Source of the DNA: Colwellia sp.
GTDB lineage: Bacteria > Pseudomonadota > Gammaproteobacteria > Enterobacterales > Alteromonadaceae
Length of the DNA: 51,621 nucleotides
Assembly: GCA_026196955.1 (NCBI GenBank)
Contig: JAPHTO010000078.1
Location: 1-51,621, forward strand
Direction: 5' to 3'
Position 1 is the stretch's first letter, and each line of letters begins with the position of its first letter. This document shows, one piece after another, positions 1 through 8,142 of this stretch. Position numbers and translations under genes: made by a program. Under the pieces are notes generated by a model. It was given only the letters and a program-made list of their open reading frames with translations, was not told the DNA's origin and did no database searches.

Positions 1-212
1 AACAGGGCGGTTTTGCTCAACAAGGCCAGCAACCAGCTTATAACAAACCTGCTCAACAGCAAGCTGGTTATGCATCAAACCAGCAACAGGGTGGTTTTGC
101 TCAACAAGGGCAACAGCAACAAGGTGGATTTGCACCTCAAGGGCAACAACAAGCACCTAAAGTAAACCCACAAGAGCCGTCAATTGATTTTGATGATGAT
201 ATTCCATTCTAA
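1..212 (+). CDS. ssb: Single-stranded DNA-binding protein, C-terminal part only
   Basis: Only the last 69 codons are in the window; the reading frame enters at base 3. The visible part is the disordered glutamine/glycine-rich linker, with repeated QGGFAQQGQQ-like units, ending in the acidic tail FDDDIPF. That tail is the signature of bacterial SSB and is the docking site for RecQ, PriA, Exo I and other SSB partners. The OB-fold that binds DNA lies outside the window to the left. A strong intrinsic terminator follows about 50 bases after the stop. The identification is secure because of the tail; nothing can be said about the rest of the protein. Confidence 0.93.
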   Translation, partial: QGGFAQQGQQPAYNKPAQQQAGYASNQQQGGFAQQGQQQQGGFAPQGQQQAPKVNPQEPSIDFDDDIPF

Positions 213-261
213 ATGATATAAAACTGTAAATTTAAATTGTAAATTACAGCAATCAAACCAA

Positions 262-288
262 AAACCCAGTATTTTTACTGGGTTTTTT
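262..288 (+). terminator. Intrinsic terminator after ssb
   Basis: A perfect 10-bp stem (AAACCCAGTA / TACTGGGTTT) with a 4-base loop is followed by a run of six T. It sits between ssb and the convergent FKBP gene and, with A residues on the left side, may work in both directions. Confidence 0.85.
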
Positions 289-327
289 ATTAGAACGAAT
301 AAAGTAATTACTATGCTTTTGATTAAT

Positions 328-798
328 TTATTGAATAGCTAATAATTCTACTTCAAAAATAAGCAGTGAGCCGGGGGCTATTTTTCCTGCTGAGCTGTTG
401 CCGTACCCTAACTCTGAAGGGATAAAAAATTTAAATTTATCACCAACAACCATCAATTGTACTCCCTCTGTCCAACCTTTTATAACTTGGTTTAAACCAA
501 AGCTGATAGGCTCTCCGCGCTCTATTGAGCTATCAAATACAGTGCCATCTAATAAATTACCTTGATAATGCACTGTTACTTTTGAACTGGCCGTTGGATG
601 TACAGTTCCTTCGCCTTGCTGTAATACTTGATATTGCAGACCTGAAGCCGTTTCATAAATGCTTTCTGCAGTCTTATTTTTTGCTAAAAAATCTTTACCA
701 ATAGCAATATTAGCAACAGCCACTTTTTTGTTATTTGCATTTCGATTGAAATAAACAGCTATCAAAGCGATAACTATAATTAACACAATATATTTCAT
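328..798 (-). CDS. FKBP-type peptidyl-prolyl cis-trans isomerase, membrane-anchored
   Basis: 156 aa. Residues 1-17 are a hydrophobic segment (MKYIVLIIVIALIAVYF) without an obvious cleavage site, so the protein is probably tethered to the inner membrane with the enzyme in the periplasm. Residues about 48-156 form one FKBP domain with the usual landmarks: VTVHYQG, DGTVFDSS, VIKGWTEGVQLM, a LGYG turn, and a closing IFEVELL strand. It catalyses proline isomerisation during folding. It lacks the N-terminal dimerisation helices of FkpA/Mip, so it is a minimal single-domain form. Convergent with ssb; the 53-aa cysteine-rich gene lies upstream on the same strand. Confidence 0.88.
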   Translation of the reverse strand: MKYIVLIIVIALIAVYFNRNANNKKVAVANIAIGKDFLAKNKTAESIYETASGLQYQVLQQGEGTVHPTASSKVTVHYQGNLLDGTVFDSSIERGEPISFGLNQVIKGWTEGVQLMVVGDKFKFFIPSELGYGNSSAGKIAPGSLLIFEVELLAIQ

Positions 799-831
799 AA
801 CCTATCCTATTTATTAATAATGTTTTTGCTG

Positions 832-993
832 CTATTCAGCACTTTTCTCTTGCTGCTCTTTTAGTTTTGCTTGTTCTATACGCCATTTTTGCAATTCTGC
901 ATAGTAGTGATCCCACACACAAGGATTACAGGCGCCACCACCACAACAATCATCGTCTGCTGGGGGAATAGGTTTTTCTAATAAGTTGGTCAT
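832..993 (-). CDS. Small cysteine-rich oxidoreductase-like protein
   Basis: 53 aa, from ATG at 993 to TAG at 832. The N-terminal half carries a compact cysteine cluster (DDDCCGGGACNPCVWDHYY) preceded by a proline pair; the C-terminal half is a charged helix rich in E, K and Q. This arrangement matches the short Oxidored-like family, found in bacteria as roughly 50-residue proteins and in eukaryotes at the start of larger proteins. Its biochemical role is not established. It lies 33 bases upstream of the FKBP gene on the same strand, so the two may be co-transcribed. Family assignment is from memory of the motif. Confidence 0.75.
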   Translation of the reverse strand: MTNLLEKPIPPADDDCCGGGACNPCVWDHYYAELQKWRIEQAKLKEQQEKSAE

Positions 994-1034
994 CTTCTAT
1001 CTCTGGGCTCAATTTTCTTCATTATACTGAAAAT

Positions 1035-1060
1035 AAAAAACCCTGCAAAAATGCAGGGTT
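1035..1060 (-). terminator. Intrinsic terminator of the aroQ-accBC cluster
   Basis: A perfect 9-bp stem (AACCCTGCA / TGCAGGGTT) with an AAAA loop. Read on the minus strand it is followed by a T-rich run. It lies about 30 bases past the accC stop codon. Confidence 0.85.
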
Positions 1061-1088
1061 TCCAAAGTGATATTTACTTTAATGCAAT

Positions 1089-2435
1089 CTATTCAGATTC
1101 AGCTAACTTTTTCTCTAAATAGTGAATGTTAGCACCACCGTTCACAAAACCTTGATCGCTTAATATATCTTGATGCAAAGTGATATTGGTTTTAATGCCA
1201 TCAATCACTAATTCAGATAATGCGTTACGCATTCGAGCAATAGCAACGTCACGGTTATCACCCCAAGTGATTAATTTACCTATCATAGAATCATAATGAG
1301 GCGGCACTGAGTAATCAGCATAAATGTGAGAATCCCAACGTACGCCTAATCCGCCCGGTGGGTGGAAACGGGTTATTTTACCCGGCGAAGGAATAAATGT
1401 ACGTGGATCTTCAGCATTAATACGACACTCAATAGAGTGGCCTGAAATCTTAATATCTTCTTGTGTGTAAGATAATGGTTGACCAGCAGCAACACGTAGT
1501 TGTTCTTTAATTAAATCAACTTCGGTGATCATTTCAGTAACAGGGTGTTCAACCTGAATACGCGTGTTCATTTCAATGAAATAAAACTCGCCTTTTTCGT
1601 ATAGGAATTCAAACGTACCAGCACCGCGGTAGTTGATCTCAATACAAGCATTACAACAGCGTTCGCCAATTTTCGCTCGCATTGCTGGTGTTATGCCTGG
1701 CGCTGGTGCTTCTTCAACCACTTTTTGATGACGGCGTTGCATAGAACAATCACGCTCACCTAAGTGTATCGCGCCGCCTTGGCCATCAGCAATAATTTGA
1801 ATTTCAACATGGCGTGGGTTCTCAAGAAATTTTTCCATGTATACCATGTCATTCTTGAAAATAGTGCCAGCTTCTTTTTTCGTTAAAGCAATTGAGTCTA
1901 CAAGCTCTTCTTCATTGCGCACAACACGCATACCACGACCACCGCCGCCGCCAGCTGCTTTAACAATAACAGGATAACCAATGCGTTTAGCGTGAGCTTT
2001 ATTGGTTTCTTCGTCATCATCTAATGGACCATCAGAGCCAGGAACACAAGGAACTCCAGCTGATTTCATGGCACGAATAGCGGCAACTTTGTCACCCATG
2101 ATGCGGATGCTTTCAGCTTTTGGGCCAATGAAGGCAAAACCAGACTTTTCTACTTGCTCAGCAAAGTCAGCATTTTCAGCTAAAAAACCGTAACCCGGAT
2201 GGATCGCAACAGCATTCGTTACTTCTGCAGCTGTAATAATAGCAGGTGCATTTAAATAACTATCAAGCGCAGATGCTTTACCAATACAAATGGTTTCATC
2301 GGCTAATAGTACATGCTTTAAGTTTTTATCAGCTGTTGAATGTACTGCAACAGTTTTAATACCGAGCTCTTTACAAGCGCGTAATATTCTTAAGGCAATT
2401 TCGCCACGGTTGGCGATAACAACTTTATCTAACAT
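1089..2435 (-). CDS. accC: Acetyl-CoA carboxylase, biotin carboxylase subunit
   Basis: 448 aa, the normal full length. It performs the ATP- and bicarbonate-dependent carboxylation of biotin on AccB, the first half-reaction of acetyl-CoA carboxylase in fatty acid synthesis, in the cytoplasm. Visible landmarks are the N-terminal [17 protein letters not shown], the ATP-grasp glycine-rich loop [11 protein letters not shown] (about residues 160-170), HVEIQI, and the metal and active-site segment [16 protein letters not shown]. It follows accB by 23 bases with accB upstream, the usual gammaproteobacterial arrangement. Nothing odd in the sequence. Confidence 0.98.
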   Translation of the reverse strand: MLDKVVIANRGEIALRILRACKELGIKTVAVHSTADKNLKHVLLADETICIGKASALDSYLNAPAIITAAEVTNAVAIHPGYGFLAENADFAEQVEKSGFAFIGPKAESIRIMGDKVAAIRAMKSAGVPCVPGSDGPLDDDEETNKAHAKRIGYPVIVKAAGGGGGRGMRVVRNEEELVDSIALTKKEAGTIFKNDMVYMEKFLENPRHVEIQIIADGQGGAIHLGERDCSMQRRHQKVVEEAPAPGITPAMRAKIGERCCNACIEINYRGAGTFEFLYEKGEFYFIEMNTRIQVEHPVTEMITEVDLIKEQLRVAAGQPLSYTQEDIKISGHSIECRINAEDPRTFIPSPGKITRFHPPGGLGVRWDSHIYADYSVPPHYDSMIGKLITWGDNRDVAIARMRNALSELVIDGIKTNITLHQDILSDQGFVNGGANIHYLEKKLAESE

Positions 2436-2458
2436 GGAATGACCCTTTTAGGTTGGGC

Positions 2459-2908
2459 TTATTCAATGATGAATAGCGGTTGGTCAAATTCAATAGCGTC
2501 TTCATTTTGCGCTAGAATTTCTTTAATTACACCAGATTTGTCAGCTTCAATTTGGTTCATCATTTTCATCGCTTCAACAATACATAAAGTATCGCCAGCA
2601 TTGACATGTTGACCAACTTCAGCAAATGCTGGTGCGTCAGGCGAAGCTGAAGCATAGAAAGTACCAACCATAGGTGAGCGAACAACATGCCCTGAAATTG
2701 CTGCTGGTGCGCTAGCTTCAGCCGCTGGAGCAGCACTTACGGCTACAGGTGCAGGAGCTGCAACAGGTGCCGCTTGTATAATTGGAGCTGCTACTGCAGG
2801 GCCACCGCGGCTTATGCGAACAGATTCTTCGCCTTCAGAAATCTCTAATTCGTTGATGCCTGACTCTTCAACTAATTCAATAAGCTTTTTAATTTTACGA
2901 ATATCCAT
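2459..2908 (-). CDS. accB: Biotin carboxyl carrier protein of acetyl-CoA carboxylase
   Basis: 149 aa. AccB carries the biotin that shuttles carboxyl groups between biotin carboxylase and carboxyltransferase. Residues 1-35 form the N-terminal dimerisation/interaction region. Residues about 36-72 are an alanine/proline-rich flexible linker. Residues 73-149 are the biotinyl domain with the EAMKMM motif; the biotinylated lysine is Lys115. The gene lies between aroQ (about 90 bases upstream) and accC (23 bases downstream), the standard order. The promoter could lie in the aroQ-accB gap or upstream of aroQ. Confidence 0.98.
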   Translation of the reverse strand: MDIRKIKKLIELVEESGINELEISEGEESVRISRGGPAVAAPIIQAAPVAAPAPVAVSAAPAAEASAPAAISGHVVRSPMVGTFYASASPDAPAFAEVGQHVNAGDTLCIVEAMKMMNQIEADKSGVIKEILAQNEDAIEFDQPLFIIE

Positions 2909-3000
2909 TGTGATACCTTTTGTTCGTTTGATCTAAAATTATTTAAGTAGGTGAGCCTTTACTGTAATGGCTCACAATTGTTAATACAGTGACTATATTG

Positions 3001-3450
3001 TTATTTTTTTTCTAAAAATGTTTTTGCATACTCAAGTGCATAGTCATAGCCTTTTGCACCAAACCCACAAATTACCCCTAAGGCAATATCTGAAAAATAC
3101 GAATGCTGTCTAAATTCTTCTCGTGCATGTACATTAGACAAATGTACTTCTACAAACGGAATTGCTACAGATAGCAATGCATCACGTATTGCTACACTTG
3201 TATGAGTAAATGCAGCTGGGTTAATAATGATAAAGTCCACTTGCTGAAATGCTTGGTGTATAGCATCAATAATCTGATGTTCAGCATTCGCTTGGACGTG
3301 TGTTAAGGCTATTTGTTCACTTTTTGCTTTTTCGGTTAACAGCTCAATGATTTCTGTTAAGGTTTGAGCACCATAAATTTCAGGCTCTCGTTTACCTAAC
3401 ATATTTAAGTTGGGGCCATTTAGCACTAAAACTTTGAATTTTGCGGTCAT
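3001..3450 (-). CDS. aroQ: 3-dehydroquinate dehydratase, type II
   Basis: 149 aa from the ATG at 3450. It converts 3-dehydroquinate to 3-dehydroshikimate in the shikimate pathway and usually forms dodecamers. The landmarks are [18 protein letters not shown] with the catalytic tyrosine, [16 protein letters not shown], and [21 protein letters not shown] at 3465 would add five residues. I chose the ATG because [16 protein letters not shown] matches the usual N-terminus and length of the family; the AAAGGTG at its 5' side is somewhat far (about 12 bases), so the GTG start is not excluded. It heads the aroQ-accB-accC cluster. Confidence 0.96.
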   Translation of the reverse strand: MTAKFKVLVLNGPNLNMLGKREPEIYGAQTLTEIIELLTEKAKSEQIALTHVQANAEHQIIDAIHQAFQQVDFIIINPAAFTHTSVAIRDALLSVAIPFVEVHLSNVHAREEFRQHSYFSDIALGVICGFGAKGYDYALEYAKTFLEKK

Positions 3451-3465
3451 CTTCGGTAAAAACAC

Positions 3466-3996
3466 CTTTATATTAAAGTTACAGTTGATAATTGCATAAA
3501 ATCACTTTGTTGTGAATTAAAAAAGCATCTTTTTTAATATTAGCGACATTATGGTGCATTTCGAAGAATATAGCAGCAAAATACTGGTCTAATCTCTTTG
3601 TTAACACTTTTATCAAGTATAGTGGTGGTTTTTTAGGCATATCACAACTACACTTTACAAAGTGTTTATGGATTTTTTAAGGTTATGTTTTTTAAAGGGA
3701 TTGTATTCTATTGAACAGCTATAAATAGAAAGCTGTAGATAAGTCTTTATCGATGTACTTCAATGGGTTAGCGTTTTTTTGCCAGTACATTACAATGTTA
3801 TAGCGATAGTTTATGAAAAACTCTAGTTAAAAACTAATGGTTGTAACATAAGGGTAAATTCTGCTACCTTGTGCATGAATGTTAATTATTGTATAACATT
3901 TTCAATAAGCTATAATTTATTTGTTTGAGTTTTTCTTGTAGCTAATGCCAATCCTATTAAATTCCCCCACTTAATAATTGGTATAGCAAGGACTGT
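3466..3996. other. 530-bp intergenic region with a palindrome and an inverted repeat
   Basis: AT-rich and without a convincing gene; it must hold the promoters of aroQ-accBC (leftward) and of the PstS-like/porin/GGDEF operon (rightward). A 16-bp palindrome ACACTTTACAAAGTGT lies at 3650-3665 and could be an operator. An imperfect inverted repeat, CCAAT-CCT-ATTAA at 3948-3960 against TTAATAATTGG at 3971-3981, ends just before the ribosome-binding site of the next gene and could fold in the leader RNA. No regulator can be assigned. Confidence 0.45.
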
Positions 3997-4422
3997 ATTA
4001 TCAAAACACTTTATTTTTTGTGCTTACTTACTTTTCTATGTAGTTTCAGTTCAACAGCCAAAGCTGTTGACGTTATCGTGCATCCTTCAGTAAGCGAGAG
4101 CATTATCACTAAATCTCAGCTGCGCCGTATTTATACTATGCGCCAAACTCAGTGGTCTGATGGCCACCATATCGTTGTCTTTGTATTACCAAGGCAGCAT
4201 CCATTACACCAACGCTTTAGTAAAGAACGTTTGCAAATATTCCCTTATCAACTCGAACGAATTTGGAATAAGTTGACCTATTCAGGCCTTGGTGTAGCAC
4301 CTATTGTAGTAAATACTCCTGAAGCACTGATAGACGCTATTATGAAAACACCAGGAGCAATAGGCTATGCCGAAACCGTTGCCGACAAAGGAGCCGTAAA
4401 TGTCATCCGTATTGAAAAATAA
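3997..4422 (+). CDS. Short PstS-like periplasmic substrate-binding domain protein
   Basis: About 141 aa. From the rare start ATT (3997) or ATC (4000) the N-terminus reads (M)IKTLYFLCLLTFLCSFSS, a complete signal peptide ending near TAKA-VD, with AAGGA at 3988-3992 correctly spaced. The first ordinary start in the frame, TTG at 4018, has no ribosome-binding site and would cut the signal peptide short. The mature part (VDVIVHPSVSESIITKSQLRRIY, IWNKLTYSG, MKTPGAIGYAE) resembles one lobe of phosphate-binding proteins of the PstS type, but at about 120 residues it is far too short to be a whole PstS. The gene overlaps the porin gene by 23 bases. Ligand unknown; it may bind an anion or act as a sensor partner. 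Confidence 0.72.
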   Translation: MIKTLYFLCLLTFLCSFSSTAKAVDVIVHPSVSESIITKSQLRRIYTMRQTQWSDGHHIVVFVLPRQHPLHQRFSKERLQIFPYQLERIWNKLTYSGLGVAPIVVNTPEALIDAIMKTPGAIGYAETVADKGAVNVIRIEK

Positions 4423-5623
4423 TCTCCCTCCAATAAATGTGCGCCCTTTAGCATTATTAAGCATGATGTGTGCAAGCTTAATGGTGAGTGCTTATAGCCA
4501 AGCTGAGAATTTACAAGTTCACGGTTTTGCCGCGCAAGGAATTATTGATGTTAATGGCAGTAATTATGTTAACGATGATGGCGCATTATCAACTGAGCTA
4601 ACCGAAATAGGCTTGAATGCTTCCTACATAATAACCCCAACGTTAAGACTAGCGGGACAGGTTGTATATCTTGATGGCGGAAATCGTTTAGATGATGGTG
4701 TAAGGGTAGATTACGCCTTAGTAGATTGGTCTGCATATAACAGTGAAAATTGGCAAGTGAATTTATACTTTGGCCGCTATAAAAACTATCACTGGTTATA
4801 TTCAAGCACACGCGATGTTCCCTTTACTAGACCAAGCATAATTCTACCGCAATCAGTTTATTTTGATGGTTTTCGAGATATTGCTGTTGGCGCTGATGGC
4901 GGTGCTGTCAAGATAAGTCACAGCTCCGATACCTTGGGCAACTTTGATTTTAATATCAGTACTGGCTCGTCGCCTATTTCAACAGAACAAACGCAAATTA
5001 TTATGGGTGATCATGCGTTGGGTGATATGAAGCAGACACACGATATACAAGCGAGCCTATATTGGCAACCGTTTGTATCTCCATGGCGTTTAGGCTTAGC
5101 ATTATTAGACAGTGACTTTGAATATAATGCTGCTGAGCAAGGAGATTTTTTTCAGGACGCAGATATCACCTTGCAGCGTGTAATAGCCAATGTGTTGTAT
5201 GAAGGTGAAAACTGGGAATTTAGCGGTGAAATTCTGCAAGAACGTTTTGTTTTAGATGATTTTTATTTTGAAGGCTTTCATCAAGACAATATTGGTCAAG
5301 GTATTTATGTTCAGTCTCAATATAAGGTCAATAAAGATTTAACTCTGTTAGCACGTTATGAGCGTTTTTATGCCAATAAAGATGATAAAAATGGTCATGA
5401 CTTAGAAGACAGTACCCAAGGTTTGATCCCTCACTACTTTGGCTATCAGCATGACGCTACTTTTGGCTTATCGTATGATTTAGCTGATAACCTAAGATTG
5501 CAATTTGAATATCATTATATTGAAGGTACCGCTCGACTTACCCCAGTTGTGCTACCTAATCCGCAGGTGAATGACAATGAAAATTGGCAGTTATGGGCAA
5601 TGCATCTGATGTATTGGTTTTAA
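4400..5623 (+). CDS. Outer-membrane beta-barrel (porin-like) protein
   Basis: 407 aa. A signal peptide ends around residue 35 (LMVSAYSQA-EN). The remainder alternates polar and hydrophobic residues with many aromatic residues, and the protein ends in LMYWF, a terminal phenylalanine as in BAM-assembled barrels. Repeated short strands (for example LRLAGQVVYLDGG, WQVNLYFGRYKNY, LTLLARYERFYA) suggest a barrel of about 14-16 strands. No specific porin family is certain; it may be a channel for the ligand handled by the upstream binding protein. It overlaps the upstream gene by 23 bases and is followed 11 bases later by the GGDEF-EAL gene, so the three form one transcription unit. Confidence 0.72.
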   Translation: MSSVLKNNLPPINVRPLALLSMMCASLMVSAYSQAENLQVHGFAAQGIIDVNGSNYVNDDGALSTELTEIGLNASYIITPTLRLAGQVVYLDGGNRLDDGVRVDYALVDWSAYNSENWQVNLYFGRYKNYHWLYSSTRDVPFTRPSIILPQSVYFDGFRDIAVGADGGAVKISHSSDTLGNFDFNISTGSSPISTEQTQIIMGDHALGDMKQTHDIQASLYWQPFVSPWRLGLALLDSDFEYNAAEQGDFFQDADITLQRVIANVLYEGENWEFSGEILQERFVLDDFYFEGFHQDNIGQGIYVQSQYKVNKDLTLLARYERFYANKDDKNGHDLEDSTQGLIPHYFGYQHDATFGLSYDLADNLRLQFEYHYIEGTARLTPVVLPNPQVNDNENWQLWAMHLMYWF

Positions 5624-5634
5624 GGAGGGCACTT

Positions 5635-8082
5635 ATGGCAAAAATATTTATCAGTGTACCTACTAAGTTGCTGACTTTGATTATTTCAACCTTGCTATTT
5701 TTAGCAATAGGTTTTTCTATGCTGTCTTTGTCACGACTACAAGAAGATTATCAGCAATATCAACAGAATACTTTAGATCAAGGGCAGGCTCAATTTGAAC
5801 TCCATAGTGATATTTTACGTTCTAAATTAACCGTTTGGATAGAGTCATTTGCAGAATTAACACAGCTAGCTCAACAAGATGGATTCGAGCAATTCTCAGT
5901 AAATCTTGCTAAGCAATTTGATGGATTACAGCTGCAATTAAATGTTGAAAACCTTTGGTTAGTTGATGGTGAAGAGGCGCCGCTTTTTATAACTTCTCCG
6001 ATACCCGCGGTGGTACAAAATAATATCGAGCAAGTGTTGAGGTTTCAACAGCCTCAGCACCAGATATATTGCCAAAAAGACTGTCAATTATTACTGAGTT
6101 TACCCTTGCTAAACCGACATGGTGAAGTTGTTGTGGTAACAATGAGTACTTCAATGGTTGATATGCTATATGCCATTAACACTTCTTTAAACAGTGATGT
6201 AGCAGTACTTAGTTTTGGTTTAGAATCAAGCAACCAAGCTGAAACGGAAATTATATCAGCATCTAATATGCCTTTAGCTCAGTCTTTACTCGATGCTAAT
6301 CAACAAAGTGATCTTAATATTGCTTTGAAACATGGGATCCAAATTGATTTGGCAGAGCAAAGTTATTTAATCAATCTTTTATCCCTTGCAGAAAATGATC
6401 AGCGCACCTTTTATTTATCTTTAATCGATGATGTTACGCCATTTGAAGATCAACATACTAAATACAGACAACAATTTTTACTGTCGTTAACGGCGCTGTT
6501 TATTGTACTAAGCGTTTTTGTGTACTCGGTTGCTCGTCCATTTACCAAGCGGCTATTACGGTTATCAAATGCTTTACCTTTACTTGCCAATAAAAAGTTT
6601 GATCAATTTAGACAGGTAAAATTGAAAAGACCCATTCTATTTTCAGATGAATTAGATGTATTAACTAATTCAGCGCTAGAGTTAAGTTACGAGCTAGAGC
6701 AGCTCAATATTGAGGTGGAGCAGAAAACTAAAGAGCTTGAAAACATCGCAATGTATGACTTGTTAACCGGCTTGCCAAATAGAAATATGCTTAACTATCA
6801 ATTGCGTAAATCTATCTCCAATATAGGGCGATATGGGCATGGTGTTGCTGTTTTATTTTTAGATTTAGATGATTTCAAAAAAGTTAATGATAGTAATGGT
6901 CACAGCGAAGGAGATAAGTTACTCATCCAGGCAGCTGATCGTGTTCGTTTAAGTGCGGGGAAAATCGACCTTGCTTGTCGCTTTGGTGGTGATGAATTTG
7001 TACTCGTGCTAGGGCACCTATCTGCTGTTGATGAAGCGGTAAATATTGCCGAACAACTTTTAGCGCAGTTTAAAGAGCCAATTAGATTAGGCTCAAGTAT
7101 TTTTTATGTCTCTACCAGTATTGGTATTGCTTACACTGAATCAGCAGATGAAAAAGCCGAAGACTTAATTTCTCATGCTGATATTGCTATGTATGAAGCT
7201 AAAGATAATGGCGGCGCTCAGTATTATGTTTATCACCAAGAAATGTACCAACGCGTTGCTCACCGAGTCATGCTTGAGGGGGAAGTGAGACAGGCACTTG
7301 CAAAACGACAATTTAGCCTGAGTTTACAACCTCAATTATCTGCGAAAAGTAAAAAACTATTTGGTTTTGAGGCCTTGTTGCGATGGCAACATCCTGAGCG
7401 AGGAATGATTTCACCTGAAGATTTTATTCCAATTTTAGAAAACTCTCAGCATATGATTGAGTTGGGATACTGGATTATTCATCGTTGCTTTGAGCTCGCA
7501 TTGGCATTGAAAAAGAAGGGCTTAACAGATATTCAAATTGCTATCAATTTGTCGGCGGGGCAGTTTGCCGATATCAACCTCCCTAATTATTTACAGACAT
7601 TATTAGATAAATTCTCCTTATCAGCAGGATGCTTTGAATTGGAGTTAACGGAGCAAACATTAGTTAAGGACATTGATAATACCATTGCCATGATGGACAG
7701 CCTTAAAGTGAAGGGGTTTAGTTTTGCCATTGATGATTTTGGTACAGGTTACTCTTCGCTCGCCTATTTAAAAAAGATGCCAATTGATGTCATTAAAGTG
7801 GATAAGAGTTTTGTCTTCGGCATGCTAGAAAATCACGCTGATTATCAGATTATTATGTCAACCATTGCCATGGTTAAAAACTTAGGCCTGACGGTTATTG
7901 CTGAGGGCGTTGAAACTGGCGCGCAATTACGCAGCTTGACAGAAAACGACTGTGACATAATTCAAGGTTATTATTTTTCTAAACCGGTGCCAGAAATTGA
8001 GCTTTTTGACTTTATAGAAAATCAGATTCAAGATGGTTTTTGGAAAACGAAGGTGGATAAACAGCCCGCTAAAGCGTTGTAA
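5635..8082 (+). CDS. Membrane-bound GGDEF-EAL c-di-GMP enzyme
   Basis: 815 aa from the ATG at 5635, chosen because AAGGAGG (5621-5628) lies just upstream; the in-frame ATG at 5584 falls inside the porin gene and lacks such a site. TM1 is at about residues 10-32, a periplasmic sensor region of roughly 250 residues follows, and TM2 is at about 281-300. A short coiled linker (ELEQLNIEVEQKTKELENIA) leads to the GGDEF domain with an intact RFGGDEF (GGDEF at 451-455) and then the EAL domain with EALLRW (EAL at 579-581), ELTEQTL, IDDFGTGYSSL and VIAEGVET. Both halves keep their catalytic motifs, so the protein may make and degrade c-di-GMP. The last gene of the operon; it probably reads a periplasmic signal linked to the PstS-like protein. 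Confidence 0.92.
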   Translation: MAKIFISVPTKLLTLIISTLLFLAIGFSMLSLSRLQEDYQQYQQNTLDQGQAQFELHSDILRSKLTVWIESFAELTQLAQQDGFEQFSVNLAKQFDGLQLQLNVENLWLVDGEEAPLFITSPIPAVVQNNIEQVLRFQQPQHQIYCQKDCQLLLSLPLLNRHGEVVVVTMSTSMVDMLYAINTSLNSDVAVLSFGLESSNQAETEIISASNMPLAQSLLDANQQSDLNIALKHGIQIDLAEQSYLINLLSLAENDQRTFYLSLIDDVTPFEDQHTKYRQQFLLSLTALFIVLSVFVYSVARPFTKRLLRLSNALPLLANKKFDQFRQVKLKRPILFSDELDVLTNSALELSYELEQLNIEVEQKTKELENIAMYDLLTGLPNRNMLNYQLRKSISNIGRYGHGVAVLFLDLDDFKKVNDSNGHSEGDKLLIQAADRVRLSAGKIDLACRFGGDEFVLVLGHLSAVDEAVNIAEQLLAQFKEPIRLGSSIFYVSTSIGIAYTESADEKAEDLISHADIAMYEAKDNGGAQYYVYHQEMYQRVAHRVMLEGEVRQALAKRQFSLSLQPQLSAKSKKLFGFEALLRWQHPERGMISPEDFIPILENSQHMIELGYWIIHRCFELALALKKKGLTDIQIAINLSAGQFADINLPNYLQTLLDKFSLSAGCFELELTEQTLVKDIDNTIAMMDSLKVKGFSFAIDDFGTGYSSLAYLKKMPIDVIKVDKSFVFGMLENHADYQIIMSTIAMVKNLGLTVIAEGVETGAQLRSLTENDCDIIQGYYFSKPVPEIELFDFIENQIQDGFWKTKVDKQPAKAL

Positions 8083-8091
8083 GTTGATAGC

Positions 8092-8129
8092 CGCATTGAC
8101 AGAAAGACAAGCGTTTTTTTGTCAATGCG
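8092..8129. repeat. Inverted repeat between convergent genes
   Basis: A perfect 10-bp inverted repeat (CGCATTGACA / TGTCAATGCG) with an 18-base loop lies between the GGDEF-EAL gene and dsbD. It may act as a transcription end, but the T-run lies in the loop and not after the stem, so it is not a classical intrinsic terminator. Confidence 0.5.
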
Positions 8130-8142
8130 TTGTTGGTGTATC

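Noticed and set aside
1-212. Repeated QGGFAQQGQQ-coding units that look like a tandem repeat array
   Set aside because: They are the low-complexity linker of SSB, in frame and ending with the standard DDDIPF tail.
2002-2193. Plus-strand 63-codon frame inside accC
   Set aside because: Antisense shadow of a fully conserved gene; no ribosome-binding site and serine-rich nonsense composition. The same holds for frames opposite groEL, dsbD, the TonB receptor and efp.
5584-5634. Longer N-terminus of the GGDEF-EAL protein
   Set aside because: The extension overlaps the porin gene and has no ribosome-binding site; AAGGAGG fixes the ATG at 5635.
8092-8129. Intrinsic terminator between the GGDEF-EAL gene and dsbD
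   Set aside because: The stem is perfect but the T-run is in the loop and none follows on either strand, so it was listed only as an inverted repeat.
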